From the NCBI RefSeq assembly GCF_018812025.1, contig NC_063052.1, positions 18,125,414-18,189,413 on the forward strand: a stretch of DNA of 64,000 nucleotides. Direction: 5' to 3'. Shown one piece after another: positions 1 through 10,208 of this stretch (position 1 is its first letter; the number at the start of each line of letters is the position of its first letter). Both the position numbers and the translations under genes were made by a program. The notes under the pieces were generated by a model. It worked only from the letters and a program-made list of their open reading frames with translations. It was not told where the DNA came from and searched no databases. The stretch comes from Megalobrama amblycephala (Eukaryota > Chordata > Actinopteri > Cypriniformes > Xenocyprididae).

Positions 1-312
1 TTCTAAAACTTTAAAAGAGACCATTGTCAGAGTATTAGAGTTTTTGTCTCAGGAGATAAGTGTAAGAAGCAGGAGACTCAAGCAAAAGTCACCATTTGAT
101 GTTAAAGTAACCTCATTTTTATCTAGAAGAAACATTTCTCATGGGTACGTCTACTGACTAGCTAAAAAAAATGCGACATGAAATGGCATATTGATCAGTG
201 TGCATAAAAAACACAATTACCAAAGTGCATTTCATCTGGCTCTATTTGTTTACCACTAGCGCATACTAATGGCGCTTTATTCTTCTATTCTAACTTGCGT
301 CATAGTCTATGA
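1..312. other. No gene seen
   Basis: AT-rich sequence ahead of the first MITE. I see no ORF of note, RNA gene or recognisable repeat. Confidence 0.4.
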
Positions 313-635
313 TAAGGTGACCAGATTTCTGAAATGAAAACTGGGGACATTTCCTGTGTGAGTGGTCAAAATACCACCAAAATCTCATTTGTTATTATCT
401 ATTAATTAAAAAACGGGGACAGTATAGAGAGATAGAGAGATATGTTTAGAAAAAAATATAACAGCACTATTTAGAAACCTCTATGCTGTATGCTGGCCAG
501 ACGTTTTTGCAATGTATTTGCGGATTATTTTGAATGAGATATAAAACGGGGACATTTCCGGGGACAGCTCCAGTCGGGGACGGAGCACCAAAAACCGGGA
601 CTGTCCCCGGAAAACGGGGACGTCTGGTCACCCTA
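313..635. mobile_element. Short hAT-like non-autonomous element (MITE)
   Basis: The ends are inverted: TAAGGTGACCAG at the left and CTGGTCACCCTA at the right. The 8-bp sequence GTCTATGA lies directly outside both ends (305-312 and 636-643). An 8-bp duplication of this kind is typical of hAT insertion. The 323-bp interior is non-coding and rich in short 'ggggac' motifs near both ends, which could be subterminal transposase-binding repeats (inference). The small ORF inside is not a gene. Confidence 0.8.
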
Positions 636-787
636 GTCTATGATTCAATAGGCGTCATCATCGTACAGTCTACATACATGTCGTACCCAAGTTTATTAGA
701 TCCATGTCGTACTCGTACAGTGTGCTTTGTAATGATCTTTTAGGATTGTCAGAATCATACAGTCTGTAGCAGGCATTAGACACTTAG

Positions 788-1240
788 GCCCCATTTACAC
801 TAGTGCAATTTCGTTTTAAAACGTCATTTTAAAATGAAAATGATCCTCATCTACATTGGTGTTTCCACAGCATTTCAGAAACAATCTCAGTCTATACTCT
901 CAGTCACATGACCATTCATGCACACTGGGTATGCGCGTACAAGTGTAAACAGTTGCCTCTTGTGCATGTAGGCAGCTGCAGTATTTAAAAAAATGCTAAA
1001 AATTACAACAAAGCCTGCAAAGATTACAGTTCAGTCTACATGTTATTGTTTACACGGTCGTGCGTGTATTGTTTACAGAGCGAACGTGGGCAGCCACGCC
1101 ATTGTTTTCAAAAGTGTCCGTTTATACTGAAATGCAAACACGCCGTTTTCAAACTAAAACGGGTTCTGCAGCATTTTCAAAAGTCTTCGTTTTCGAGGTT
1201 CGAAAATGCCGCTGTAGTGTAATCGACAGACGTAACCATA
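788..1240. repeat. Probable MITE remnant, 'ggccccatttacact' type
   Basis: The left edge reads GGCCCCATTTACACTAGTG. The interior is rich in 'aaaacg' and 'cgttttc' motifs that recur in both orientations, and the right part ends near 'tgtagtgtaatcg'. This looks like a degraded non-autonomous DNA transposon with inverted ends. I could not place the right terminus or a target duplication. The short ORFs at 1040-1284 fall in this repeat and show no protein family features. Confidence 0.4.
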
Positions 1241-1289
1241 GCAAAACGTTGCTTTCAGTTAAAACAGCTCCAACATACATTTAGTCTAG

Positions 1290-2170
1290 GACAAGCTTAA
1301 GCCTTGTCAGTGAAACCGGGGGCTTGAGTGTCTTATTTTCATATGTCATCTTCTCCAACATGATTTAGTCCGGTGTCTTCTTTTTTCCTGTTTTATGACA
1401 AATGGCAACAATGTAACTCACTGCTTCACTACCACAGTATGATGCATTGTTAGAGAAATTAACTAGCTATTCACGACTGTTTCCTGAAACTGTGGCAACA
1501 TGATCCCAACTTTGTCGTTTAAACCATGTTGGTCCAACAATATTGAACTGTTGTCATTTGCAGGTGGAGTAATAACTTAATAAGCTAATTAATCGATTCA
1601 ATTAATTCGACTCAATCACCAACGTCAAGATCACCAGATTATTATAGTTCATTTACACAAAACAACAGAAAGCCGTTAATGTTTTAATCACGTAAAAATT
1701 GCAACACCCCTAAACTAAGGCTTTATAGAATTTTACTGAATGAGGTCAAGAATAACAAACGCTTTCCAGGATATGAGGTAAAAATGTTGCTACAGCTATT
1801 TATATATATATATATATATTTTTAATTAATTAATTAATTATTTTATTTTTATTTATTTTTTTTGGTGGTGGTGGTGCACAGGTAAAAGTAGTTTAAGTAA
1901 TATTTACTTGTGAAAGTTTGTTACATAAAAACAGGTAGGATGAATAAATTGTATTTTAGGAGTGTGGAAAGAGGTTTGAAAACTAGCACAAAATACAGTA
2001 AAATGGAACTGGATCCATCTGTCTAAAATTCTCATTGGTCAATGTATGTGTGCAGCCACAAAATGTTTTCTTTGGTTGCAATGTCTAATTACCTGTGTAA
2101 CACTCTAAAAAATATTTAGGCATACATTTTAGATTTTTGAATTTGAATTGCATATCAAATTACTAATAAA
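1290..2170. other. AT-rich stretch with simple repeats
   Basis: Contains a (TA)n run at about 1801-1820, a TTAA/T-rich tract to 1862 and a short GGT repeat at 1863-1876. There is no coding sequence. Confidence 0.5.
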
Positions 2171-2176
2171 CGTAAT

Positions 2177-2306
2177 GTGATGCATATTTGTCAGTCATAC
2201 ATAAAATATTTTGCTAATAGTAAAGATAAATAAAACAAATTAAGTGCAGAAATCATACCTTTTTCTTACATGTTTCTTTTATGTGTGACTGACAAATATG
2301 CATCAT
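2177..2306. repeat. Inverted repeat, 29-bp arms
   Basis: The left arm (2177-2205, containing GATGCATATTTGTCAGTC) and the right arm (2278-2306) are reverse complements at about 27 of 29 positions, separated by a 72-nt AT-rich spacer. This is probably a small fold-back element or the paired ends of a MITE. No terminal duplication was identified. Confidence 0.6.
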
Positions 2307-2319
2307 GCTAAGTTCTTTA

Positions 2320-3780
2320 GCTGCATAAAAAGAGGTTGATGATGGCTCTCATGTTTAGTGCTGAAAACACACAGGCATAAACACAGTTTAGCCCATTTAT
2401 AATCCAAGCACGTTAGAGATCCCAGCTGAGTGTCAGGATGAGGCCAGAGCAACTCACTAATGCAGCGAGAGGATCAGACAGACAGAGCTGACTCTCTGTA
2501 AGCTACTTAAATAGGGCTGGATAACTCTATCCTGTGCAGTAAGGTTCAAACTTCACTTCACTGACAGGCCATTAAATACCGGTAAATAAAACGCCATCCC
2601 TTATTGTGTGTAATGATTAAACCCTACTTTATTGCATGCATTAATATTATATTTGGGCTGCTTGTAAGTAAGGTTTCATGAATGCTAGTTTTATCTCAAT
2701 AGAATGATTATGTTATGCTATGAGCCGCAGCTCACAGCTCAGGATTATGGAGAAACTCTTTAACAGGCATAAATGTCATGAATTTCAAGGTGATACAGGC
2801 AGATGTTTTGTCTACATCTCTAGCTTCAGCTGCAACGGTAACTTTGCCTCATTATTCATTTTAATATGCGAGATAACAGCAAATTTGATGTGCCATTATC
2901 AAAACAGCGATGTCAAATGTAGGAAAAGGAAATAAGAGCTCCCATGAGCTGCCACGAAGATGCTCTCTATGCTGCAATCTCCATTAGCTTCTAAAAATGC
3001 ATTAGAATTACAGATGATGGTTTTGTGCAAGCCTGTGACTGGTGTGTGTGTGAGGAATAACTGGAAGGACACTGAGGAAAAAGGCAGTCGTATGATGAGG
3101 TGCTGCCTCTGAGATCAGAGTCACACAGGGCATTAATGTAACGTGACAGTGACAGCTCACTTTAGGCATTCAGTGCCCCTGGGGACAGCAATAGCATTTC
3201 ATCAGCGCCTGTGACGGTTATGTGCTTGTATACAGGACATAACAAGGACAATAACACATATAAGCACGCAAACGCAGGACGTAAACGACATTTCTCTCTG
3301 TTAGCTAAGGCTACAAAACCATTGAAATTGAAAATTTGACTTTTGTGAGCTTTAGTTCATGTCTGTGGAGGAAATCTGCAGTGTCACACTGACAAAAGTA
3401 GAGAAAACAACAACAACAACAACAAAAAACAGATGTATTTTTAAAATATACAGTCTTTCTTTTACAGTAAAATGGACCCAAAACATGGATCTTGTTGGAA
3501 GGGAAGAATCTCTATTTTAACATGTTTTAAAATGCAATTTATTCCTGTGATGGCAAAGCTGAATTTTCAGCAGCCATTGCTCCAGTCTTTATTGTCACAC
3601 GATTCTTCAGAAATCATTCTAATATGCTGATTTGGTGTTCAAGAAACTTTTCTAATTATTATCAATGTTGAAAGCAGTTGTGCTGCTTATTTTTGTGGAA
3701 ATGTGATACACTTCCATTCAAAAGTTGGGGAAAAGTGAGATGTTCTAAAGAAAATATTACTTATATTCAACATTAAAACT
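2320..3780. other. Mostly unique DNA plus one repeat fragment
   Basis: No supported gene. The small ORF at 2720-2935 has no recognisable domain. From about 3530 to 3730 the sequence resembles the 'ctccagtcttcagtgtcac' repeat seen at 28315-28471 and 29280-29480. A (CAA)n microsatellite lies at 3409-3424. Confidence 0.45.
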
Positions 3781-3787
3781 GGTGTCT

Positions 3788-4640
3788 AAAGCATGTGTGC
3801 TATGTCAATCTTGATTGGCTACTGCAGTAAAGTGACGGCACAGGTGTGCCAGCAGGGTATATAAGGGTGCCTAGAAAGAACATCATCAACTTCAGTTACC
3901 TAAAAGAAGACGTACAGGCATGCCGGAAGTATGTCAACGCATGTCAGGGAGTAAGTATGTCTGGGAACCATGGTTACAGCCGTAACCTAAGACATTCCCT
4001 TTCGAAGTGGAACTCAACACTGCCTCACGGAGTTGACGCTATGGGAATGAAATACCCACTACACCATACTGAACAAATGCCTGCTCATTGTGCTGTGATA
4101 ATACCAGTGAGCTAAGGTGTAGCCAAAGACTGCCGTTCAGCCAAAGATTGACATACCCCTAATACTTACCTGCAGGGCAGAGCTAGTTAGGCAGTTTCTG
4201 CGTCCACCCACAAACCCTGTAAAAAGGGAGGGGCAGACCACAGCCTAATCTCCTGATCTCCCTTGGCCATCAGCTCTAGGGGGCAACCTTACCAAAGGGA
4301 GCGTAAAACATTTTTAGCATCCCATCCTACGGACTGGGAGAGGCTTCCAACTGCCTGATTTACCTAAGAAACATGGCAATGTTCTTCAGAAAGACCTGGG
4401 GAGAGAGCATCGGGATGGAGCGCCACAGCATCTCCACCCCCTTTGCTCTCTATTGCCAATCATCACAGGGGCGTGACTGCCCCACCTCTTCGGAGGACTG
4501 AAAAACTCTGCCACTGAACCTCTAGGGAAACGATCCACCCAATAATGAGTCTCCTAGGGAACTAGTCGACTTATCATCCAAATATTACCTCCAGTATGAA
4601 CCAAGGTGCTACTGAGAGAGCAGAGTGCCATAAAGCTCTT
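3788..4640 (+). mobile_element. DIRS-type retroelement terminal fragment
   Basis: The start (GCATGTGTGCTATG) through a TATA-like box at about 3858-3865 is repeated in inverted orientation at 12971-13146. Downstream is the motif TTCCCTTTCGAAGTGGAACT at about 3999, with a palindromic TTCGAA centre and a repeated 'ttccc/gggaa' pattern. I associate this pattern with the inverted termini of cyprinid DIRS elements (family knowledge, not searched). No recombinase or RT coding is attached. The 89-residue ORF at 3846-4115 crosses the terminal repeat and is not a supported gene. Confidence 0.45.
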
Positions 4641-4918
4641 ATACTACTCCCTACCAAGTAATTCTTGCTGGCTCATTGCTAGATGGTAAAGTAATGTGTC
4701 ACATTCACTTCAGTACCATATCCCTTTTCTTGCACTAGAAAGGATGGCAGGTTGAAGAGTGGGAAGCGAGAGCAGTAAAGTATACACCTGCAACACACAA
4801 CACACTTGTTTACAAAGCGTGTTGGTAGTAGTGGTCCTGTACAAATACTGATGGCTCGGTAGAAATAGCACTTCAGTGCAATGGTGTTTATTGACAGTCT
4901 TTGTGATCCAATAGTCAC

Positions 4919-5035
4919 TTCACGAGTTCACACTTGCAAATAAGTCAGATAAATAAATAGTATGCGTATTTGGCGTGCTGTCCGAGGAGAGGGCTCCGAG
5001 CTCGGTATTTGGCCCGAACCCAGAGTACTCCCCCC
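4919..5035 (-). repeat. B2 split direct repeat, outer 3' edge
   Basis: The second copy of the 117-bp B repeat; its plus-strand start TTCACGAGTTCACACTTGC is the outer 3' boundary of the element. DNA to the left (4640-4918) shows no similarity to the element and no duplication of the other flank. Confidence 0.82.
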
Positions 5036-5300
5036 GTATTCTGGTTAAGGAAATAACCAGGCGCGTGTGAGATTTGGTTAGGAAGATAACTATGCGAGAA
5101 TGAGGAGATGGGGTGGTGGAGGGATGCTGAAGAACTGTCAAGGAACATGGGTGAGTCGACTGTGTATTTATAATGGTCTCCACTTATGCTGATTGGGTAG
5201 ACTTGTTGATTACTGATTGCTGACAGCTGGTCAGAATGACGTGATGATTGAAAGGATCATTTGAAAGTGCTCCTCCCGAATTTTGTTAATGAAACATCAT
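5036..5300 (-). repeat. A2 segment between B1 and B2
   Basis: 265 bp. Its first 22 bp on the minus strand match A1. The rest resembles the leading parts of the solo units at 17278 and 47246: both have the TTAACAAA…GGAGGAGC-type start, and the latter also has CCACCCCATCTCCTCA. The whole A2-B2 block is therefore a mobile terminal unit. Confidence 0.75.
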
Positions 5301-5417
5301 TTCACGAGTTCACACTTGCAAATAAGTCAGATAAATAAATTGTATGCGTATTTGGCGTGCTGTCCGAGGAGAGGGCCCCGAGCTCGGTATTTGGCCCGAA
5401 CCCAGAGTACTCCCCCC
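5301..5417 (-). repeat. B1 split direct repeat
   Basis: 117 bp nearly identical to 4919-5035 (few substitutions, such as GGGCTCC versus GGGCCCC). On the element strand it starts GGGGGGAGTACTCTGGGTTC and ends CTCGTGAA. B1 and B2 bracket A2 as expected for Ngaro/PAT elements. Confidence 0.85.
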
Positions 5418-5507
5418 AAAAATTTGCCACTGACTCGGGACAGCAGCCGGAAAATGATGTTGATAACCCCCAAAATTTGCAGAACGTGAACATGGTCGCC
5501 TATGGTA

Positions 5508-6405
5508 AGCTCCTGCCAGAGCGGTGGCTGTGGATCGAGACTTGGATGGAGAGCTCCTGCAGGAGCAGGGCAGGCGATGCTGCCATCCAATAAGCTGGTT
5601 GGATAGAGAATGAGCTCCTGCTGGGGAGGTGGCGATGAAACGCCTGTGATGGAGGAACTGAACTTGCTTCAGAATTGCTTTCCAATCATCCAGTGAATTG
5701 GTTGTACAGGGAATTGGATTCCTGTGGGAGCGGAAGAGATGATCCTGCTGAGACAATGTACGGTGTAGCGGAGCTCCTGTGGGAGCGAAGTAGATGACAC
5801 TGCTGCGGCAACGGAGCAAGTTGCATGGCGTGACGGAGCTCCTGCGGGAGCGAAGTGGATGACGCTGCTGCGGCAGTGGAGCAAGTTGCATGGCGTGACG
5901 GAGCTCCTGCGGGAGCGAAGTGGATGACGCTGCTGCGGCAGTGGAGCAAGTTTGCATGACGTGACGGAGCTCCTGCGGGAGCGAAGTGGATGATGCTGCT
6001 GCGGCAGTGGAGCAAGTTTGCATGACGTGACGGAGCTCCTGCGGGAGCGAAGTGGATGATGCTGCTGCGGCAGTGGAGCAAGTTTGCATGACGTGACGGA
6101 GCTCCTGCGGGAGCGAAGAAGATGACACTGCTGCGGCACTGGAGCGGGTTTGAACTGATAAAAGGAACTCCTGCAGAGAGGAGTAGATGGCCACTGCGAC
6201 AGTGGACCAGACTTTCAACTTGCTTTCAACTATCCAATGAGCAAGTAGGACGGTGAGCCGAGCTCCTGTGAGTAGAGTAGATTACACTGCTGCGGCAGTT
6301 GAGCAAACTTGCTTTTCGACTTGCTTTCAACTGTCCTTAGGGTGAGTTTGGACAGAGAACTGACCTCCTGTGGGAACAGAGGAGGTCAGTGCACTGCTGC
6401 GGTGA
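5508..6405. repeat. 65/66-bp minisatellite with paired hairpins (3' region of the Ngaro-like element)
   Basis: Units begin at GAGCTCCTG at 5771, 5836, 5901, 5967, 6033 and 6099, giving periods of 65, 65, 66, 66 and 66 bp. More degenerate units flank them (about 5548, 5610, 5720, 6169, 6260, 6361). Each good unit holds two small inverted repeats on the plus strand, GCTCC-TGCG-GGAGC and CTGC-TGCG-GCAG, both with a TGCG loop closed by C-G. It lies between the recombinase and the B1 repeat. The 66-bp period keeps a frame open on the minus strand (a 302-codon ORF), which I regard as a by-product. Confidence 0.85.
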
Positions 6406-6541
6406 AAGAATGAGGTGGGCTACTGGGTAGATGCTGCTACTGGGTAGATGCTGATGCGCAGAGGAGGTAAAATTGCTTCCATTGTTTATTGGACTGATGA
6501 TGTTAATTGGAGAGGATGCGGTGAGCCAGTAGGTTTGGGCT

Positions 6542-7465
6542 TTAGCTGATGAGGGTTTGTTGAGCTTCTTTGATGTGGAAACGATTGGAACGGATATAGC
6601 TCTTGTAGGCTTCTGACGACCAGCGACCTAGTGCTTGAATCTGGTGTTGGGAAAGGCCTTTCTGAGCAGCTGTAGTTGCTGCACCTATGCGAAATGAATG
6701 GCTAGAATAGTTGGCTGCTGGGATGCCAGATTGAATCAATACGGCCTTGAGGTGTTTCTGGAACCAGAAATGTGTGATTGGGTGGTTGGAGTCATCTGTG
6801 AAGAGTGGGTCAGATGGGAATTTGGCCTGCGAGCTCCTGAAATGGAGGTAAGCTAAAAGGGATTGGTATGGCTGGATTGGTGATGAGAGGTTGAAAATGT
6901 AGATGAAATGGCCTTTCCTTGTTTGATCTGTCTTGTTTTGTTTGATGAAATAAGAGATGGTGTCATCATCTAGCACTGATAAATCTGAAATTGTCGGGTG
7001 GACCTTTGGATTAAAGTTGGATGTGATAGTGAGCTCTGAGCATCTGAGAAACCCGAAGAAAGCCAATATGAACATTGCATCCAGTGTGTGGGCAGTATTG
7101 ATAGAGTGGTAGCCTCGGCGGAGAGTGGTGATACATTTGGTGAGTATGTCTAGTGTTATTGGTTGTCTGGCGTCTAGGCAGGTGGGTTGGGTTTTTTGGA
7201 TGCCTTTAATCAACATAGATGTGTGTGAATTGGCTATTTCTGATGAGGGTGAACCAAAAATGAGTTTGTGAAAAAACTGAATTCCGCTTAGATAACCCTT
7301 GATGGAGCTGGCTTGGAGGTTCTTAATCCTGTTGAGATAGGATATGAATGAAGTGATGGTGAGCAGTGAAAAATCAGGAAATGGCAGGCTGTATGTGGAG
7401 TGGAAAGACTTAAAACATTTCCAAGCGGTTAGGTAGGATTGGAGGGTTCTGGGGAAACGGCTTGG
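6542..7465 (-). pseudogene. Tyrosine recombinase domain of Ngaro-like pol
   Basis: The frame is open from about 7465, upstream of the internal ATG at 7216. It covers an N-terminal core-binding-like domain (LTAWKCFKSFHSTY… and KGYLSGIQFFHKLIFG) and the catalytic domain. Catalytic positions seen are Arg in FLRCSELT, the HSFR box followed by GAATTAAQKGL, Trp in ALGRWSS, and the candidate nucleophile Tyr in AYKSYIRSN. This is the R-H-R-W-Y arrangement of Ngaro/DIRS recombinases, which join element circles to the target instead of an integrase. The domain itself has no internal stop. It is separated from RNase H by a stop and frame change at about 7455-7515, so it has no obvious start in this copy. 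It is the best preserved part of the element. Confidence 0.88.
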
Positions 7466-7511
7466 ATAATGGAATTAAGAGAGGCGTCCAGCAGGGGTTT
7501 CAATGGGTGGT

Positions 7512-8007
7512 TTATGGGAACATCAGTTCTGAATAGTGAGGTACTGAGGTTGGAAATTGGTCCGTCTCTGGTGCCAGCAATCTGAATTTCTGGAAAGCAA
7601 AACGGGAGAGAGCATCAGCTATTTGATTTTTTGATCCAGGAACATGTTTTGCATTTATGATGAATTGATCACAAGCTGAAATCCAAATGAGGCGTCTTAG
7701 GAGAGGCATTAGTACGGCCTTTGTTAATGCAATGCACGGTTGCTTCGTTGTCACAGTGTACTAAGATGCTGTTAGTGGATCATTCTTTCCCCCACAGGAA
7801 GGCTGCTACAACTAGTGGATACAATTCGAACAGCGCTGAGGATGTTAATGACTGCGGTGAGTCTAATAGCTGGGGCCACGTAGATGCGAACCAACGGCCT
7901 TGGTAGAATCCCCCGAAACCGACAGAGGGAGCTGCGTCAGTAAACAGTTGAATATCCATGGGGAGAGAAATGAGAGTGTTATAGAAAAAGGAAAGACCGT
8001 TCCATTG
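7512..8007 (-). pseudogene. RNase H domain of Ngaro-like pol, broken
   Basis: In frame with RT after the TAG, the sequence reads LFTDAAPSVGFGGFYQG (first Asp), then SSALFELYPLVVAAFLWGKE (Glu), a TGA at about 7790, then ILVHCDNEATVHCINKGR (second Asp). A frameshift near 7710-7720 moves the rest, including AKHVPGSKNQIADALSRF (last Asp), into another frame that stops at 7512. All four expected acidic positions can be seen but are split over two frames. Both stops fall where a Trp codon (TGG to TAG, TGG to TGA) would fit the context; that is inference. RNase H would degrade the RNA strand during reverse transcription. Confidence 0.82.
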
Positions 8008-8793
8008 CTAGATTTGGTCCTCTAGCGCGTGAACTGAAGATGCGAGGGTGAGGAGATGTGAGATGAAAGGGCGGCCTTGCGGGATGATGCGCATCGCGAA
8101 GTTTAAGTGGCCGAGCAAAGATAGTAGCTCGCGTTTAGAAAGATTTGGATTGTCTAGGAGGGTGGATGCGACCAGAATAATCCTGTCGATTTTTTCCTTG
8201 GGTAGTGAGGCCTGGAAATGAACTGTGTCCAAATTAATGCCCAGAAATTCGATGGATGTGGCTGGACCCCTGGTTTTATCCTGGGCGATTGGAATCCCGA
8301 GCTCGGAAAAAACCTTTTGGACTGTGAGAAGATGCACGGCTGGGATGGAGTCGGGAGGCGAGATGATTAAGAAATCATCTAAAAGGTGAATGACATAAGG
8401 AATTGCATAGTTGTTAGAGAGAATCCAGCAAATAGCTTCTGAAAGCATGTCGAAAATCTTAGGGCTGCTTTTGCATCCAAAAGTTAGACGGACAGAAAAA
8501 TAAAATTTTCCGTGCCAGCGTATGCCGAATAAATGCCAGTAATCTGGGTGGATGGGCATCACTTTGAAGGCAGAAGTGATGTCGACTTTGGCCAGCCAAG
8601 CGCCGCGACCTGCGTCTTTGATCAGTGTTATAGCTTGGTCGATGTTGTGGTAATGAAGAGAAAATTCTTCAAGTGGGATAAGGCTGTTTATGCTTGGAAA
8701 CGGGGAGTTGTGTGGTGCTGAGAGATCGATTATTAATCGTTTTTGCCTGAAAATTTCCTGGTAGCCACTCCAATTGGGCTTATTCGATAACAT
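8008..8793 (-). pseudogene. Reverse transcriptase domain of Ngaro-like pol
   Basis: True homology starts at RLIIDLSAPHNS (about 8745); the ATG at 8793 is a by-product of the shifted frame. RT motifs appear in order: AKVDITSAF (motif A, first catalytic Asp), LTFGCKSSPKIF (motif B), IHLLDDFLII (motif C, the Asp pair as LDD, the form usual in DIRS/Ngaro elements) and IEFLGINLD (motif E-like). The catalytic residues are intact. The frame ends in a TAG at 8008-8010, after which the same frame continues straight into RNase H. It would copy element RNA into DNA in the fused RT-RNase H-recombinase polyprotein. The in-frame stop and the upstream frameshift make this copy defective. Confidence 0.88.
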
Positions 8794-9506
8794 TCAAAAG
8801 GAGGAAAGTTAAACGGGCCGATCATAAAACCTGACTCGATTTCTTTTTTGATTAGAAGCTCGACTGTATCAGGCTCGGCGAGAGCAGACTGGAGATTGTT
8901 ACAAATGATTCTTTGGGATGGGAGGCTTTCAACGCCGGGTTTGAAACCGTGTTCGAGACCAGACAGCAAATAGTCTGTAAAGTTAGTGTCAGGGTGGTGA
9001 GACAATTCAGTAGACAGACGAGAAATATTCACAGGAGTCGACAAATAATTTTTAGAATCTTTATTTAAAGACCTTTTTACAGGGCATATCATGCGGGCGT
9101 GAGCGCCGCCACAGAAGTTACAGATGTGCATGTAACGACAGCGCTGCCTTGCGCATCTTGCTGAATTGAAATTATTGCAGACTTGACTGTTTGTAGAAAT
9201 GGGCATCGCCGTTGCTGAAAACAGTGTGTAAGGAGATCGAGCATGGGAGAAAGTGTTAGAAGGAAGACAAGCCGGGGCCGAGGCCGCTTGGGGAGGCAAC
9301 CTCACGCTAGGGTCGGCCCTTGGAGCGAGGAGAGTGGAAAATGAAGGAAACTGGGGAGGAATATAGGGCGTCTGGGCCTGCACTGCTAGCGGAGGCAGCC
9401 TCGCGCTAGAAACCGATGGTGGGGCTGCAGGCCACTGACACGGGGTAGGGTTGAAAAAAGAGATTGGAAAAGGCTGAGGTTGCGCCTGTGCTGCTGGCGG
9501 AGGCAT
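8733..9506 (-). pseudogene. gag C-terminus with zinc-knuckle-like motif, running into RT N-terminus
   Basis: The frame is open well upstream of the first ATG (9506). It begins Pro/Ala/Gln-rich and then carries a cysteine/histidine cluster at roughly residues 110-145: a C-x8-C segment, then CNFCGGAHARMIC, a CxxCx4Hx4C-type knuckle expected to bind nucleic acid. The last 90 or so residues (…SGFMIGPFNFPPF… and PIGVATRKFSGK) are the N-terminal fingers of the reverse transcriptase, which continues in another frame at 8745. Gag and pol were therefore contiguous, and one base is missing or gained in the AAAAA run at about 8741-8745. A programmed -1 slip is possible because the site reads C-AAA-AAC. 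Decay is simpler given the other lesions. Confidence 0.75.
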
Positions 9507-9513
9507 ACTCACA

Positions 9514-10191
9514 TTACCAGGGTGGTTTGTGTCTATGGAGGCTGGTATTGTTACATGAGGCGCTGCTGTCTGTAGCTCTGTGGAGCGAAGATGAGAGTGT
9601 GGACTGACAGCAGCTTGCAGAGGGCCGGCTGCTGCGGCCTGAAACTTGGAGGCCCTTTCTCGCGAGGGTAGGAGATGGTGTTTTTTGAGATCGTTGGTTC
9701 GGGCCCCTGCGATTTTTATTCAGCTTGTTAGCCGTTTTGGAAAGTGGAGTGGATTTTGGAGATGGGAATGCCGACTGAAGAGAAACGTACAGGTTATACA
9801 GCTCTGCTTTGTTCATCCTTCTGGAAAAGTGGACATCTGCGCTTATTAGAGCTTGTCTCAATCCCAACACTGTCCACTTTTCTATTGCAGGGATTGTGGG
9901 GTGTGCTGAAGTGTAGGATGAAGCTGAAGATGATGGTGGATGTCTCGAAGGTGGAGGTGATGGCAAGCCATGGCGTCTTGGGGTACGAGAAGCGGCGCGG
10001 CTGGGCCGACGACCGCGCGATGGTACTGGAGGCTCGGTTGCGGTGTCCTGTGGTGGAACACAGGTGTCCTGTGGTGGAACACAGGTGTCCTGTGGTTGGG
10101 CACATGTGCTCCTTGCATCGGTGCGATGCGGCGAAGGATCCTGGGCAACGAGGGATTCGTCGTCAGACGGGAAGATATCGATCTCGGACAT
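9514..10191 (-). pseudogene. gag-like ORF, N-terminal part (225 codons)
   Basis: This is the first ORF of the Ngaro-like element, beginning 18 bp inside the A1 repeat with an ATG and an acidic start (MSEIDIFPSDDES). Residues about 32-50 hold three copies of a PQDTCVP-type heptapeptide made by a 21-bp tandem repeat. A Ser/Pro/Arg-rich basic stretch follows (residues about 50-90), then a predicted helical segment (WTVLGLRQALISADVHFSRR). This matches what is expected of a gag-like RNA-binding protein, but the N-terminal part has no diagnostic motif. The frame stops at 9516. From about 9690 the neighbouring frame stays open into the next ORF, so a frameshift near 9690 probably split one original gag ORF. 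Assignment rests mainly on position. Confidence 0.6.
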
Positions 10192-10208
10192 TGTAACAAT
10201 TTGGGTGT

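Noticed and set aside
5310..6218. 302-codon minus-strand ORF with Ser/Leu/Gln-rich 22-residue repeats
   Set aside because: It is the translation of the 65/66-bp minisatellite and of the B1 repeat; a 66-bp period keeps any open frame open. All three minus frames show similar repeat ORFs. It has no start context or domain.
9744..10196. 150-codon plus-strand ORF opposite the gag-like region
   Set aside because: Shadow of the minus-strand gag-like ORF; its repeats come from the same 21-bp tandem repeat, and no domain is visible.
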